NCBI RefSeq assembly: GCF_000369045.1
Contig: NZ_KB849789.1
Coordinates: forward strand, 246,586-310,585
Direction of reading: 5' to 3'
DNA length: 64,000 nucleotides
Source of the DNA: Acinetobacter pittii ATCC 19004 = CIP 70.29
Lineage (GTDB): Bacteria > Pseudomonadota > Gammaproteobacteria > Pseudomonadales > Moraxellaceae
Each line of letters starts with the position of its first letter. Position 1 is the stretch's first letter. The notes beneath the pieces were generated by a model. It did no database searches. It saw nothing but the letters and a program-made list of their open reading frames with translations, and had not been told where the DNA came from. The position numbers were made by a program, and so were the translations under genes. Positions 8,609-17,605 of this stretch are shown in pieces.

Positions 8609-9715
8609 GATTTTATTTTGCAAACGCTCTGGCGAATATGCTTTGGCATCAACTAATGTCGGTTGATCCAGCATAAGCTGACGGAGCAATTGTGCAGAAC
8701 CTGCACCCATACATAAACCATTTCTAAAATGACCAAAGTTTGCCCAGAGGTTATCCATTTCAGGCATTTTGCCAATGTATGGAACGCCATTTGGTGAACT
8801 TGGTCTGAGTCCTGCCCAGCGCTGTACAATCGGGAAATCGGCCAGTTCAGGCACCATTTCTAAACATGCTTCTAAAATATTGTGCTGGGTGGTTTCATCG
8901 GTAGAGGTGTCAAAACCACGATGTGCCATGCTTGATCCACACACAATATGACCGTCCATACGAGGAATCAGATACATCACTCGATTCATACACATGGTCG
9001 GTAGCCAGTGAGCAGGGGTTTTAAATAACAGCATCTGACCTTGAACAGGTTCGACTGGAATATCGAGTTGTAATTGGTAGTTCCAGTAATGACTCCAAGC
9101 ACCGGAAGTTATTACAAAATGGTCTGCTGTATGTTTGCGACCATCTTCAGTTTGTAGTGCCTGTATCACATCGCTCTGTTGAATCAGTTTTTTAACAGGA
9201 GTGTGTTCGAAAAACTCAACATTTGGATGTTGTTTTAAATAGCGAATCAAGGACTGTAATACACGTGGATTACGAATATTAGACAGTTCAGGGAAATAAA
9301 TGGCTTCTTGGAACTGATCGGAAATATGTGGATTGACTTGCTCTAGGGCATCTCGCTGTAAATATTCACAGCGCTGCATTGGTTCTTGATGCTGCTCGGC
9401 GTAAGAAAGCCCAACGTCAAAATCTTCTTCATCAAAAATCAGCATGCCTGTGTCATGAATTTCAAAATCAATCCCTGTAATAGGGTAGAGCTTTTGGTTC
9501 CATGCTTGATAAGAGGCTTTGCCAAATTGGGCAAGTTGGTTCACTGCATGCACATAGCGCCACGGGTACATCGGAGAGAGAATACCTCCGCCAGCCCAAG
9601 AGGCTGCTTGTCCCGCTTGTTGTTGATCAAAAATGCTGATGGTACAGCCTTGTTCAACCAACTCCAGCGCAGACATTAATCCACTTATGCCCGCGCCAAT
9701 AATTGCAATATGCAT
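8600..9715 (-). CDS. thiO: ThiO, FAD-dependent glycine oxidase
   Basis: D-amino-acid-oxidase-family flavoenzyme of 371 aa. In thiamine synthesis ThiO oxidises glycine to dehydroglycine, the nitrogen donor for the thiazole ring. The FAD-binding IGAGISGLMSALEL is at residues 5-18, SWAGGGILSP follows near 40, and the C-terminal FAD contact region reads GLRPSSPNGVPYIG and GHFRNGLCMGAGSAQL. Length and motifs fit ThiO rather than a sarcosine oxidase, but substrate choice cannot be proven from sequence. The other thiazole genes are not in this window. It lies 25 bases downstream of hemB on the same strand and may be co-transcribed with it. Confidence 0.85.
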   Translation of the reverse strand: MHIAIIGAGISGLMSALELVEQGCTISIFDQQQAGQAASWAGGGILSPMYPWRYVHAVNQLAQFGKASYQAWNQKLYPITGIDFEIHDTGMLIFDEEDFDVGLSYAEQHQEPMQRCEYLQRDALEQVNPHISDQFQEAIYFPELSNIRNPRVLQSLIRYLKQHPNVEFFEHTPVKKLIQQSDVIQALQTEDGRKHTADHFVITSGAWSHYWNYQLQLDIPVEPVQGQMLLFKTPAHWLPTMCMNRVMYLIPRMDGHIVCGSSMAHRGFDTSTDETTQHNILEACLEMVPELADFPIVQRWAGLRPSSPNGVPYIGKMPEMDNLWANFGHFRNGLCMGAGSAQLLRQLMLDQPTLVDAKAYSPERLQNKILA

Positions 9716-9740
9716 GCAGTGTTATCCTTTCTCTGCGAAC

Positions 9741-10868
<1,128 letters not shown>

Positions 10869-10896
10869 TTATCATGCTTTTAAATTTAGGCAACAT

Positions 10897-11394
10897 ATGA
10901 GTGAAGAAAAGAAAAATTGGACTGGGAACATTCATTTAGGTGCAAAAACTGACCTAACTGTGGTTCTCAACCAATTATGTAAGGCGTTTAATAGCTCTCC
11001 TTTTTTTAAGCATAGTGGAATGATTATGCGTGTGGTGGACGGGCACATTGAAGGCTATATCGAGATGCAACCCAACCTGATTGGCAATTTGGCATTTCAG
11101 ATTTTGCATGGCGGCGTTGCTGCAACTTTGCTCGATAGTATTGGTGGAATTGTGGCTATGGAACACCTCTATCGCCGTTCAACCCCAGAAACTTTAACTG
11201 AAACCATTAAGCAAGTGTCGCGTTTGGCAACAGTCGATATGCGTGTAGATTATTTAGCACCAGGGCGTGGTAAATATTTTATTGCACGTGCTGAAGTATT
11301 ACGTTTAGGTCGTAAAGGCTGCACCATGCGCATGACCATGGTCAATGATGAAGATAAAGCCATTGCTGCCGGCATTGCTTCATATGCCTATTAA
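10897..11394 (+). CDS. Hotdog-fold thioesterase (PaaI/YigI-like)
   Basis: Protein of 165 aa with the single hotdog domain of the PaaI/DUF4442-type thioesterases. The signature HGGVAATLLDSIGGIVAM contains the usual HGG and the acidic residue of the helix, and VDYLAPGRG is the following strand. It probably hydrolyses an acyl-CoA, but the substrate is unknown. I choose the ATG at 10897 (MSEEKKNW) since the extra 19 residues from 10840 overlap hemB's leader and look non-coding. It is divergent from hemB and followed directly by an intrinsic terminator. Confidence 0.85.
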   Translation: MSEEKKNWTGNIHLGAKTDLTVVLNQLCKAFNSSPFFKHSGMIMRVVDGHIEGYIEMQPNLIGNLAFQILHGGVAATLLDSIGGIVAMEHLYRRSTPETLTETIKQVSRLATVDMRVDYLAPGRGKYFIARAEVLRLGRKGCTMRMTMVNDEDKAIAAGIASYAY

Positions 11395-11413
11395 GCAATG
11401 AATTGAATCATTT

Positions 11414-11437
11414 AAAAGCGCCAAGTGCGCTTTTTTT
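11414..11437 (+). terminator. Intrinsic terminator after the thioesterase gene
   Basis: AAAAGCGC, a 5-nt loop, then GCGCTTTTTTT. It is a short but canonical stem and T-run 20 bases past the stop codon. Confidence 0.8.
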
Positions 11438-11661
11438 AGTGTTTGAAAAGCTAAAATTTTCATAAAAACTTTGAGATAAACATTAATTTAATTAGAACGA
11501 ACGCATGAGTTATAAAATTTTATTCTCATATTATGAGGTTTTAGCGTTAAAATTAGCTCCTTTGACAATGCGGTATGTCTTGTTTATAGAAAAAGAAAAA
11601 CTCTATAACAAGGTGTAGTGCGAGATTGATGGCAAAGCCAACTCATCTTTAGGAACATACC

Positions 11662-12813
11662 ATGACTGATGCACAAAGCAATGTACAAGAAACAGTGCCA
11701 ACAACATCTGCCTCGGATGAAAACAATCAAAACAAGCGCAAAAAATTTCTTGGTTTTTTTGCGCTGATTTTATTGATCGCCGCTATTTTGTATGCAATCT
11801 GGGCATTATTTTTAAATAATTCCGTGAGTACGGATAATGCCTATGTCGGTGCAGAAACCGCGCAAATTACTTCAATGGTGAGCGGACAGGTCGCTCAGGT
11901 TGTCGTAAAAGATACCCAAACTGTACATCGTGGTGACGTGCTGGTTCGTATTGATGACCGTGATGCCAAAATTGCATTGGCCCAAGCTGAGGCAGAACTT
12001 GCCAAAGCAAAACGCCAATATAAACAAACTGCGGCAAACAGTAGTTCTTTAAACTCTCAAGTGGTGGTGCGTGCTGACGAAATTAACAGTGCTAAAGCAC
12101 AAGTTGCACAAGCGCAGGCCGACTATGACAAAGCTGCTTTAGAACTGAACCGCCGTGCACAGCTTGCTGCCTCTGGTGCAGTGTCTAAAGAAGAGCTTAC
12201 TAAGGCACAAAGTGCAGTTGAAACAGCTAAAGCAGGATTAGAACTTGCTAAAGCTGGTTTAGCGCAAGCCTCTTCAAGTCGTAAAGCTGCTGAAAGTACC
12301 TTAGCTGCAAATGAAGCGTTAATTCAGGGTGTAAGCGAAACTTCAACACCTGATGTACAAGTTGCACAAGCACATGTTGAACAAGCTCAGCTTGATTTAG
12401 AACGTACCGTGATTCGTGCGCCAGTCGATGGGGTGGTTACGCGTCGTAATATTCAAGTGGGTCAACGTGTTGCGCCGGGTACGAGCATGATGATGATTGT
12501 GCCACTTAACGATTTATATGTAGATGCAAACTTTAAAGAAAGTCAGTTGAAAAAAGTCCGTCCGGGTCAAATCGTTACGCTAACTTCAGATTTATATGGC
12601 GATGACGTTGAATATCACGGCAAAGTGATGGGCTTCTCTGGTGGTACTGGCTCTGCCTTTGCCTTAATTCCGGCTCAAAACGCAACAGGTAACTGGATTA
12701 AAGTGGTTCAACGCTTACCGGTTCGTATTGCACTTGACCCGAAAGAACTTGCTGAACACCCACTGCGTGTTGGCTTATCGATGGAAGCAAAAGTCGACTT
12801 ATCTGCGAAGTAA
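11662..12813 (+). CDS. emrA: EmrA-like periplasmic adaptor of an MFS tripartite efflux pump
   Basis: HlyD/EmrA-family membrane fusion protein of 383 aa linking an inner-membrane DHA2 transporter to an outer-membrane channel. A soluble N-tail ends in NKRKK, then one membrane helix spans about 29-52. The first half of the lipoyl domain follows (SVSTDNAYVGAETAQI, VVKDTQTVHRGDVLVRIDD). The Ala-rich coiled-coil hairpin occupies about 95-215 and the second lipoyl half reads APVDGVVTRRNIQVGQRV. It sits 6 bases upstream of emrB in an obvious operon. Acinetobacter EmrAB has been linked to colistin tolerance and osmotic stress; that role is carried over from knowledge of homologs. Confidence 0.92.
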   Translation: MTDAQSNVQETVPTTSASDENNQNKRKKFLGFFALILLIAAILYAIWALFLNNSVSTDNAYVGAETAQITSMVSGQVAQVVVKDTQTVHRGDVLVRIDDRDAKIALAQAEAELAKAKRQYKQTAANSSSLNSQVVVRADEINSAKAQVAQAQADYDKAALELNRRAQLAASGAVSKEELTKAQSAVETAKAGLELAKAGLAQASSSRKAAESTLAANEALIQGVSETSTPDVQVAQAHVEQAQLDLERTVIRAPVDGVVTRRNIQVGQRVAPGTSMMMIVPLNDLYVDANFKESQLKKVRPGQIVTLTSDLYGDDVEYHGKVMGFSGGTGSAFALIPAQNATGNWIKVVQRLPVRIALDPKELAEHPLRVGLSMEAKVDLSAK

Positions 12814-12819
12814 ACGCTT

Positions 12820-14343
12820 ATGAAAACGCAAACACCTTTTGCCGAACTAAGCGGTGGCCGTTTAATACTGGCAGCGTTTGTTATTGCCTTGTCGAACTTT
12901 ATGGTCGTGCTCGATACGACTATTGCCAACGTATCTGTACCGCACATTACCGGTAACCTTGCCGTTTCAAGTACACAAGGGACATGGGTTGTTACGTCGT
13001 ATGCTGTTGCAGAAGCGATTTGTGTACCTTTAACAGGTTGGCTTGCAGGTCGCTTTGGAACCGTTCGGGTTTTTATTTTTGGCCTGATTGGTTTTACCAT
13101 TTTTTCTTTTCTGTGCGGCCTAGCAAACTCGTTAGGCATGCTGGTGTTTTTCCGTATTGGACAAGGTCTTTGCGGTGGCCCACTCATGCCACTCAGCCAA
13201 ACCTTGCTGATGCGTATTTTCCCTCAAGAAAAACATGCGCAGGCGATGGGCCTATGGGCCATGACTACCGTCGTTGGACCAATTTTAGGACCAATTTTGG
13301 GTGGTCTGATTAGTGATAATCTGTCTTGGCACTGGATTTTCTTTATTAACTTACCGGTTGGTATTATTTGTGTTTTAGCGGCAATGCGCTTGTTAAGAGT
13401 GGCTGAAACAGAAACGGTTTCTTTAAGAATCGACACGGTCGGTTTAGGTCTGTTAATTCTGTGGATTGGTGCGCTACAGCTCATGCTTGACTTAGGGCAC
13501 GAACGAGATTGGTTTAACAGCACCAGCATTATCGTTTTGGCTTTAACTGCCGCCATTGGCTTTGTGGTGTTCCTCATATGGGAGCTCACCGACAAACACC
13601 CCGTCGTAGATGTGAAAGTCTTTAGGCATAGGGGCTTTGCTATTTCGGTACTGGCCTTGTCGCTCGGCTTTGGAGCATTCTTTGGCAGCATTGTACTGAT
13701 TCCGCAGTGGCTGCAAATGAACCTTTCCTACACCGCCACGTGGGCAGGCTATTTAACTGCAACCATGGGCTTTGGTAGTCTGACCATGTCACCGATTGTG
13801 GCAAAGCTCTCGACCAAACATGACCCAAGAGCACTAGCGAGTTTCGGTTTAATTTTGCTGGGTGGTGTGACCTTAATGCGGGCATTCTGGACCACAGATG
13901 CCGACTTTATGGCGTTGGCTTGGCCGCAAATCTTGCAAGGTTTTGCTGTACCGTTCTTCTTTATTCCATTGTCAAATATTGCACTGGGTTCGGTACTCCA
14001 GCAAGAGATTGCATCCGCTGCGGGTCTTATGAACTTTTTAAGAACTATGGCAGGGGCGATTGGTGCTTCAATTGCGGTGACCGTGTGGGATGACCATGCT
14101 AAAGTTGCGCGTAGTGAAATGGTGTCAAACCTACATACGACTGAAGTACAAAACACACTTTTGCAAAATGGTTTTACGGCTGACTCGACGCTCGGAATTA
14201 TTTCAAACCTTGTCGATAAAGAAGCCATTACCATGTCGGCAAACCATGTGTTTTTGCTGTTTGCGATTGTGTTTGTCTTTGCAGGGCTGGTCATTTGGCT
14301 GTGTCCAAAACCCAAACAGGTCAGTGGCATGCCTTCTCACTAA
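12820..14343 (+). CDS. emrB: EmrB-like DHA2-family MFS efflux permease
   Basis: Fourteen-helix drug:H+ antiporter of 507 aa. Helix 1 carries the DHA2 motif VLDTTIANVSVPHI, helix 4-5 the antiporter motif C (GPILGPILGGLISD), and the loop after helix 2 the motif-A-like GWLAGRFGTVRVF. It would export hydrophobic or amphipathic compounds through the EmrA adaptor. The start ATG lies 6 bases after the emrA stop. It is the last gene of the operon and ends at a strong terminator. There is no regulator gene next to the pair. Confidence 0.93.
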   Translation: MKTQTPFAELSGGRLILAAFVIALSNFMVVLDTTIANVSVPHITGNLAVSSTQGTWVVTSYAVAEAICVPLTGWLAGRFGTVRVFIFGLIGFTIFSFLCGLANSLGMLVFFRIGQGLCGGPLMPLSQTLLMRIFPQEKHAQAMGLWAMTTVVGPILGPILGGLISDNLSWHWIFFINLPVGIICVLAAMRLLRVAETETVSLRIDTVGLGLLILWIGALQLMLDLGHERDWFNSTSIIVLALTAAIGFVVFLIWELTDKHPVVDVKVFRHRGFAISVLALSLGFGAFFGSIVLIPQWLQMNLSYTATWAGYLTATMGFGSLTMSPIVAKLSTKHDPRALASFGLILLGGVTLMRAFWTTDADFMALAWPQILQGFAVPFFFIPLSNIALGSVLQQEIASAAGLMNFLRTMAGAIGASIAVTVWDDHAKVARSEMVSNLHTTEVQNTLLQNGFTADSTLGIISNLVDKEAITMSANHVFLLFAIVFVFAGLVIWLCPKPKQVSGMPSH

Positions 14344-14348
14344 ACATC

Positions 14349-14381
14349 AAAAAAGCATCTCTTCGGAGGTGCTTTTTTTAG
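14349..14381 (+). terminator. Intrinsic terminator after emrB
   Basis: AAAAAAGCATCTC, a TTCG tetraloop, then GAGGTGCTTTTTTT: a strong hairpin with T-run beginning 6 bases past the emrB stop. Confidence 0.92.
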
Positions 14382-14647
14382 GCCAACTACAAAATGAGTG
14401 AGTTTATAAATAGCAGATTTAGCCTTTATTGAAAGAAATAAAGCATGCCAGAATTGGGCAAATCAGTTATAAAAGAGTGTGATAACAAACAAGGAGACAT
14501 CACACAGAGCACAAAATAAATACCCTCAATCATTTAATATTATTAAAACTTTATTTTTATCAAAGATTAAAAAACTGAAGACCTGAAAACAAAGAAGCTT
14601 GCATGGCAATTGCATGGATAGGCAGGCGTATATATTGGAGTTATCAC
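14382..14647. other. Intergenic stretch between emrB and ggt
   Basis: About 265 bases, AT-rich, with no gene or clear hairpin. It should hold the ggt promoter, but no box stands out. Confidence 0.5.
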
Positions 14648-16630
14648 GTGAATAAAAGATATTCATTTTTGTTCAGTAGTTTATTAGCAGTCGGTTTATT
14701 ACAAGGATGTGGAGATGATTCTTCAGATCAGCCCAAGGATGATTCAAATACAACCCCGCCCAATTTAATTGTAGATAATGACCCGACCAGTTGTAGCAAA
14801 CTGGCTCAAGACGGTTCAAGCGTGGTGGTCGGTTCAAACCAAAATGGTGACCCAGCCGCACCAGAGGGTGCTTCGGGTTATAGACTCGGTAACACGGTTA
14901 AATACGCAGATAAATATATGGTGGTGGCAAACACGCCACTTGCGGTAAAAGCAGGCTGTGATGTTTTAAAAGCCGGCGGTAGCGCAGTCGATGCAGCCGT
15001 TGCGGTACAAGCAGTGCTTGGTTTGGTCGAGCCACAGTCGAGTACCATTGCTGGTAGTGGTTTTATGATGTATTACGATGCCAAAACCAAACAAGTCACT
15101 GCCTATGATGGTCGCGAAACCGCACCCGCCGCAGCTAACCCATATTATTTAATTCGCCAAAATATGGATGACCCGAATTCACCAGCACCTGTACCAAGTG
15201 CGCGCCGTAGCGGTCGCTCGATTGGTGTGCCGGGTGTGATGCGTTTGCTTGAACAAGCGCAAAAAGAACACGGCAAACTCAAATGGAACCAGTTGTTTGA
15301 TGAAGCCATTGGTTTAGCTGACAACGGTTTCCGCATACCGGGGCGTTTGGCAGATGCCATTGCAAGTAATGCAAATAGCTTGGCGCTCGATGCAAATGCA
15401 ATGGCGACCTATTTCTACTCAGATGGATCACCTCGTAAAGTCGGCGAGACCATGACCAATAAAGCCTATGCCAGAACACTTGAAGCACTCGCTTCACAAG
15501 GCGCAAACGCACTCCACACTGGTCCAATTGCGCAAGCCATTGTGGCAAAAGCAGGACAGACGTTAGGGGATGATCCAGCAAAAACTCCAATTACCCCAAG
15601 TTTGATGACCTTGCAGGATTTATCGAACTATCAGGTTAAAAAACGCGACCCGATTTGTACGACGTATCGTGACCGTTACTATGTATGTACCATGCCACCT
15701 CCATCTTCGGGAGGGATTGCGGTTGCGCAAACACTGGGTATTTTAGAAAACTTTGATATGTCGCTCTATCCACCTAAAAACCCTGAAAATGAAGGTGGTG
15801 TACCTGATGTGATGGGCGTGCATTTAGTGTCTGAGGCAGAGCGTTTGGCCTATGCTGACCGTGATAAATATGTGGCAGATACCGACTTTGTTCGTTTGCC
15901 GGCACAGGGTATTCCAAGTTTTATTGATAAAAATTACTTAAAACAACGTGCTGCACTGATTAACCCGAACCAAAGTATGGGCATTGCGCCAGCAGGTAAT
16001 TTCAATACAGCGGCAGGTGTGGACACCACTGTTGAACACGGTACAACTCAGTTCACGATTGTAGATGCCTATGGCAATGTGGTTTCAATGACATCGACTG
16101 TTGAATCGAGCATGGGTTCCTTCCATATGGTGGATGGTTTCTTGCTTTCGAATCAGTTAACTGACTTTAGCGCCAACCCGCTTGATAGCACTGGGGCACT
16201 GGTTGCCAACCGTGTAGAAGGGGGCAAACGCCCACGTAGTACCATGGCACCAACCTTAGTGTTTAAAGGCACCACACCAGATGAATTTTATATGGCAACA
16301 GGTTCACCAGGTGGCGGTACGATCATTCAATATGTGGTTAAAACGTTGGTGGGTGCATTAGACTGGAACTTAAATGCACAGCAGGCCACTTCGCTTGTAA
16401 ACTTTGGCGCGACCAATAGCAAAAACACCAATGTGGATAGCTCGAATGTACAGCTTTCTTTAGTTGACCTGATTGAAGGCTTAAAAGCAAAAGGGCATGG
16501 CATTTCTAACACTGCGCAAACCAGTGGTATTTCAACGATTATGAAAGTAAATATAAATAATCAAAGTAAATACGCAGGTGGGGTAGACCCACGCCGTGAA
16601 GGTATTGTGTTAGGCAATGGAGCCTTATAG
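14648..16630 (+). CDS. ggt: Gamma-glutamyltransferase, lipoprotein form
   Basis: Ntn-hydrolase that cleaves gamma-glutamyl bonds of glutathione and similar compounds and matures by self-cleavage. I start at the GTG at 14648 (VNKRYSFLFSSLLAVG), which follows TTGGAG. This places a lipobox LLQGC about 20 residues in, so the protein is probably membrane-anchored. Early motifs include PLAVKAGCDVLKAGGSAVDA and the substrate-site DGRETAP. The nucleophile is Thr466 of GTTQFTIVD, and the later SMTSTVESSMGS and KRPRSTMAPT complete the small subunit. At 660 aa it is longer than E. coli Ggt (580) because of a low-complexity Asp/Ser/Asn linker after the lipobox. The gene is monocistronic. Confidence 0.93.
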   Translation: MNKRYSFLFSSLLAVGLLQGCGDDSSDQPKDDSNTTPPNLIVDNDPTSCSKLAQDGSSVVVGSNQNGDPAAPEGASGYRLGNTVKYADKYMVVANTPLAVKAGCDVLKAGGSAVDAAVAVQAVLGLVEPQSSTIAGSGFMMYYDAKTKQVTAYDGRETAPAAANPYYLIRQNMDDPNSPAPVPSARRSGRSIGVPGVMRLLEQAQKEHGKLKWNQLFDEAIGLADNGFRIPGRLADAIASNANSLALDANAMATYFYSDGSPRKVGETMTNKAYARTLEALASQGANALHTGPIAQAIVAKAGQTLGDDPAKTPITPSLMTLQDLSNYQVKKRDPICTTYRDRYYVCTMPPPSSGGIAVAQTLGILENFDMSLYPPKNPENEGGVPDVMGVHLVSEAERLAYADRDKYVADTDFVRLPAQGIPSFIDKNYLKQRAALINPNQSMGIAPAGNFNTAAGVDTTVEHGTTQFTIVDAYGNVVSMTSTVESSMGSFHMVDGFLLSNQLTDFSANPLDSTGALVANRVEGGKRPRSTMAPTLVFKGTTPDEFYMATGSPGGGTIIQYVVKTLVGALDWNLNAQQATSLVNFGATNSKNTNVDSSNVQLSLVDLIEGLKAKGHGISNTAQTSGISTIMKVNINNQSKYAGGVDPRREGIVLGNGAL

Positions 16631-16640
16631 ACCCAACTTT

Positions 16641-16671
16641 AAAAAAGCTGTCATTTTTGGCAGCTTTTTTA
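16641..16671 (+). terminator. Intrinsic terminator after ggt
   Basis: AAAAAAGCTGTC, a short T-rich loop, then GGCAGCTTTTTT: stem plus T-run, 11 bases past the stop. Confidence 0.9.
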
Positions 16672-16735
16672 TGAGGGGCCTTGAAAAAAACAAAAGGCTC
16701 TCCATTATGTAAATATGTTCATCAGTAGCAGACTG

Positions 16736-16776
16736 TTGATAAATTGCACAGCATTTTATTTTAGTTATGCTATGAT
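16736..16776 (+). promoter_or_regulatory. Likely ssrA promoter
   Basis: TATGCT/TATGAT boxes overlap at 16766-16776, and TTGCAC lies at 16744-16749, 16 bases before TATGCT. These could be -10 and -35 elements placing transcription start a few bases before the mature tmRNA end at 16791. This is inferred from spacing only. Confidence 0.45.
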
Positions 16777-16790
16777 GTTCAGACATTCAT

Positions 16791-17150
16791 GGGGATGTTA
16801 TTGGCTTCGACGCCGGTGATGAAACTCATAGATGCATGCCGAGAGCGCATTTTCTCTCGTAAATAAAATTTGCATTTTAATAGTCGCAAACGACGAAACT
16901 TACGCTCTAGCTGCCTAAGGGCAGTTTGTCCGCTTCCTAGAATACTTGTGGTTTAGGAACCCGACCGTAGCGCACGCACACAAGTCCGTATAGAGTCAAG
17001 CCTCGGGGCTTTATACCAAACTTAGAGGATCGCACCTTGTACCCTGTTCGTCGGGTCACTTGGTGTTAAAACAATAGACGATATCTAAGCATGTAGTATT
17101 CTCGAGCGTAGTGCTGGCGGACGCGGGTTCAACTCCCGCCATCTCCACCA
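16791..17150 (+). ncRNA. ssrA: tmRNA (10Sa RNA)
   Basis: Transfer-messenger RNA that rescues stalled ribosomes with SmpB. The 5' GGGGATG pairs with the 3' CATCTCC before ACCA to form the acceptor stem, and the T-arm reads GCGGGTTCAACTCCCGC. The tag reading frame at 16886-16918 encodes ANDETYALAA followed by TAA. The mature gene is 360 nt and ends with an encoded CCA. ssrA 3' ends are frequent integration sites for genomic islands, and here accessory DNA (McrBC, a T6SS tip module) starts right after it. Confidence 0.97.
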
Positions 17151-17168
17151 AAATACTTTAAATAAATC

Positions 17169-17195
17169 AGCCACTTAATGTAAGTGGCTTTTTTA
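17169..17195 (+). terminator. Intrinsic terminator of ssrA
   Basis: AGCCACTTA, a 3-4 nt loop, then TAAGTGGCTTTTTT, starting 19 bases after the tmRNA CCA end. Confidence 0.9.
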
Positions 17196-17478
17196 TTGAC
17201 AGGTTTTTGACAACTTCTAGTTTGCTTTAATTTTTACTTTCTAGTCTGATCTTTCATTTATTAAAAAAAGTATTATGGGGTTTTATTGATCAATAATGAT
17301 TCGAGTTTTATCTTCTGGTTTCATACTTTTGTTATTCTAACCTCGTCTAAATATATGGTATGAAAATAATTTTCTGTTTTGAATATTCTTATAAATAAAG
17401 TAGTTGTTGTCTGAAAAGATGATGAGTTAAATTGGGGGGGGAAATCTAGAGCTTTAATTTTTTAATGAGTAAATTCCT
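17196..17478. other. AT-rich gene-free stretch between ssrA and mcrB
   Basis: No convincing gene. A G-run of eight lies near 17435. I found no second copy of the ssrA 3' end in this window that would mark an island boundary. Confidence 0.5.
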
Positions 17479-17592
17479 TTAGAGATTTTGGATGAGTTCA
17501 ATTGCCATTACCATGCCACAAGCTGTAAGAAATACAGATGATAGAGCTATTGTTAAAATCGGCCTTTTTCCTTTTCTAAAATACGACAACAC
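17479..17592 (-). CDS. Possible 37-aa single-pass membrane microprotein
   Basis: A short minus-strand frame starting at a GTG (17592) and divergent from mcrB reads VLSYFRKGKRPILTIALS, then a hydrophobic stretch to VMAIELIQNL. A basic N-tail followed by about 20 hydrophobic residues is the usual layout of a membrane microprotein. The start codon is not ATG, no good ribosome site precedes it, and I know no family, so it could be chance or a gene fragment. Confidence 0.25.
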   Translation of the reverse strand: MLSYFRKGKRPILTIALSSVFLTACGMVMAIELIQNL

Positions 17593-17605
17593 ATATTGAT
17601 ATTAA

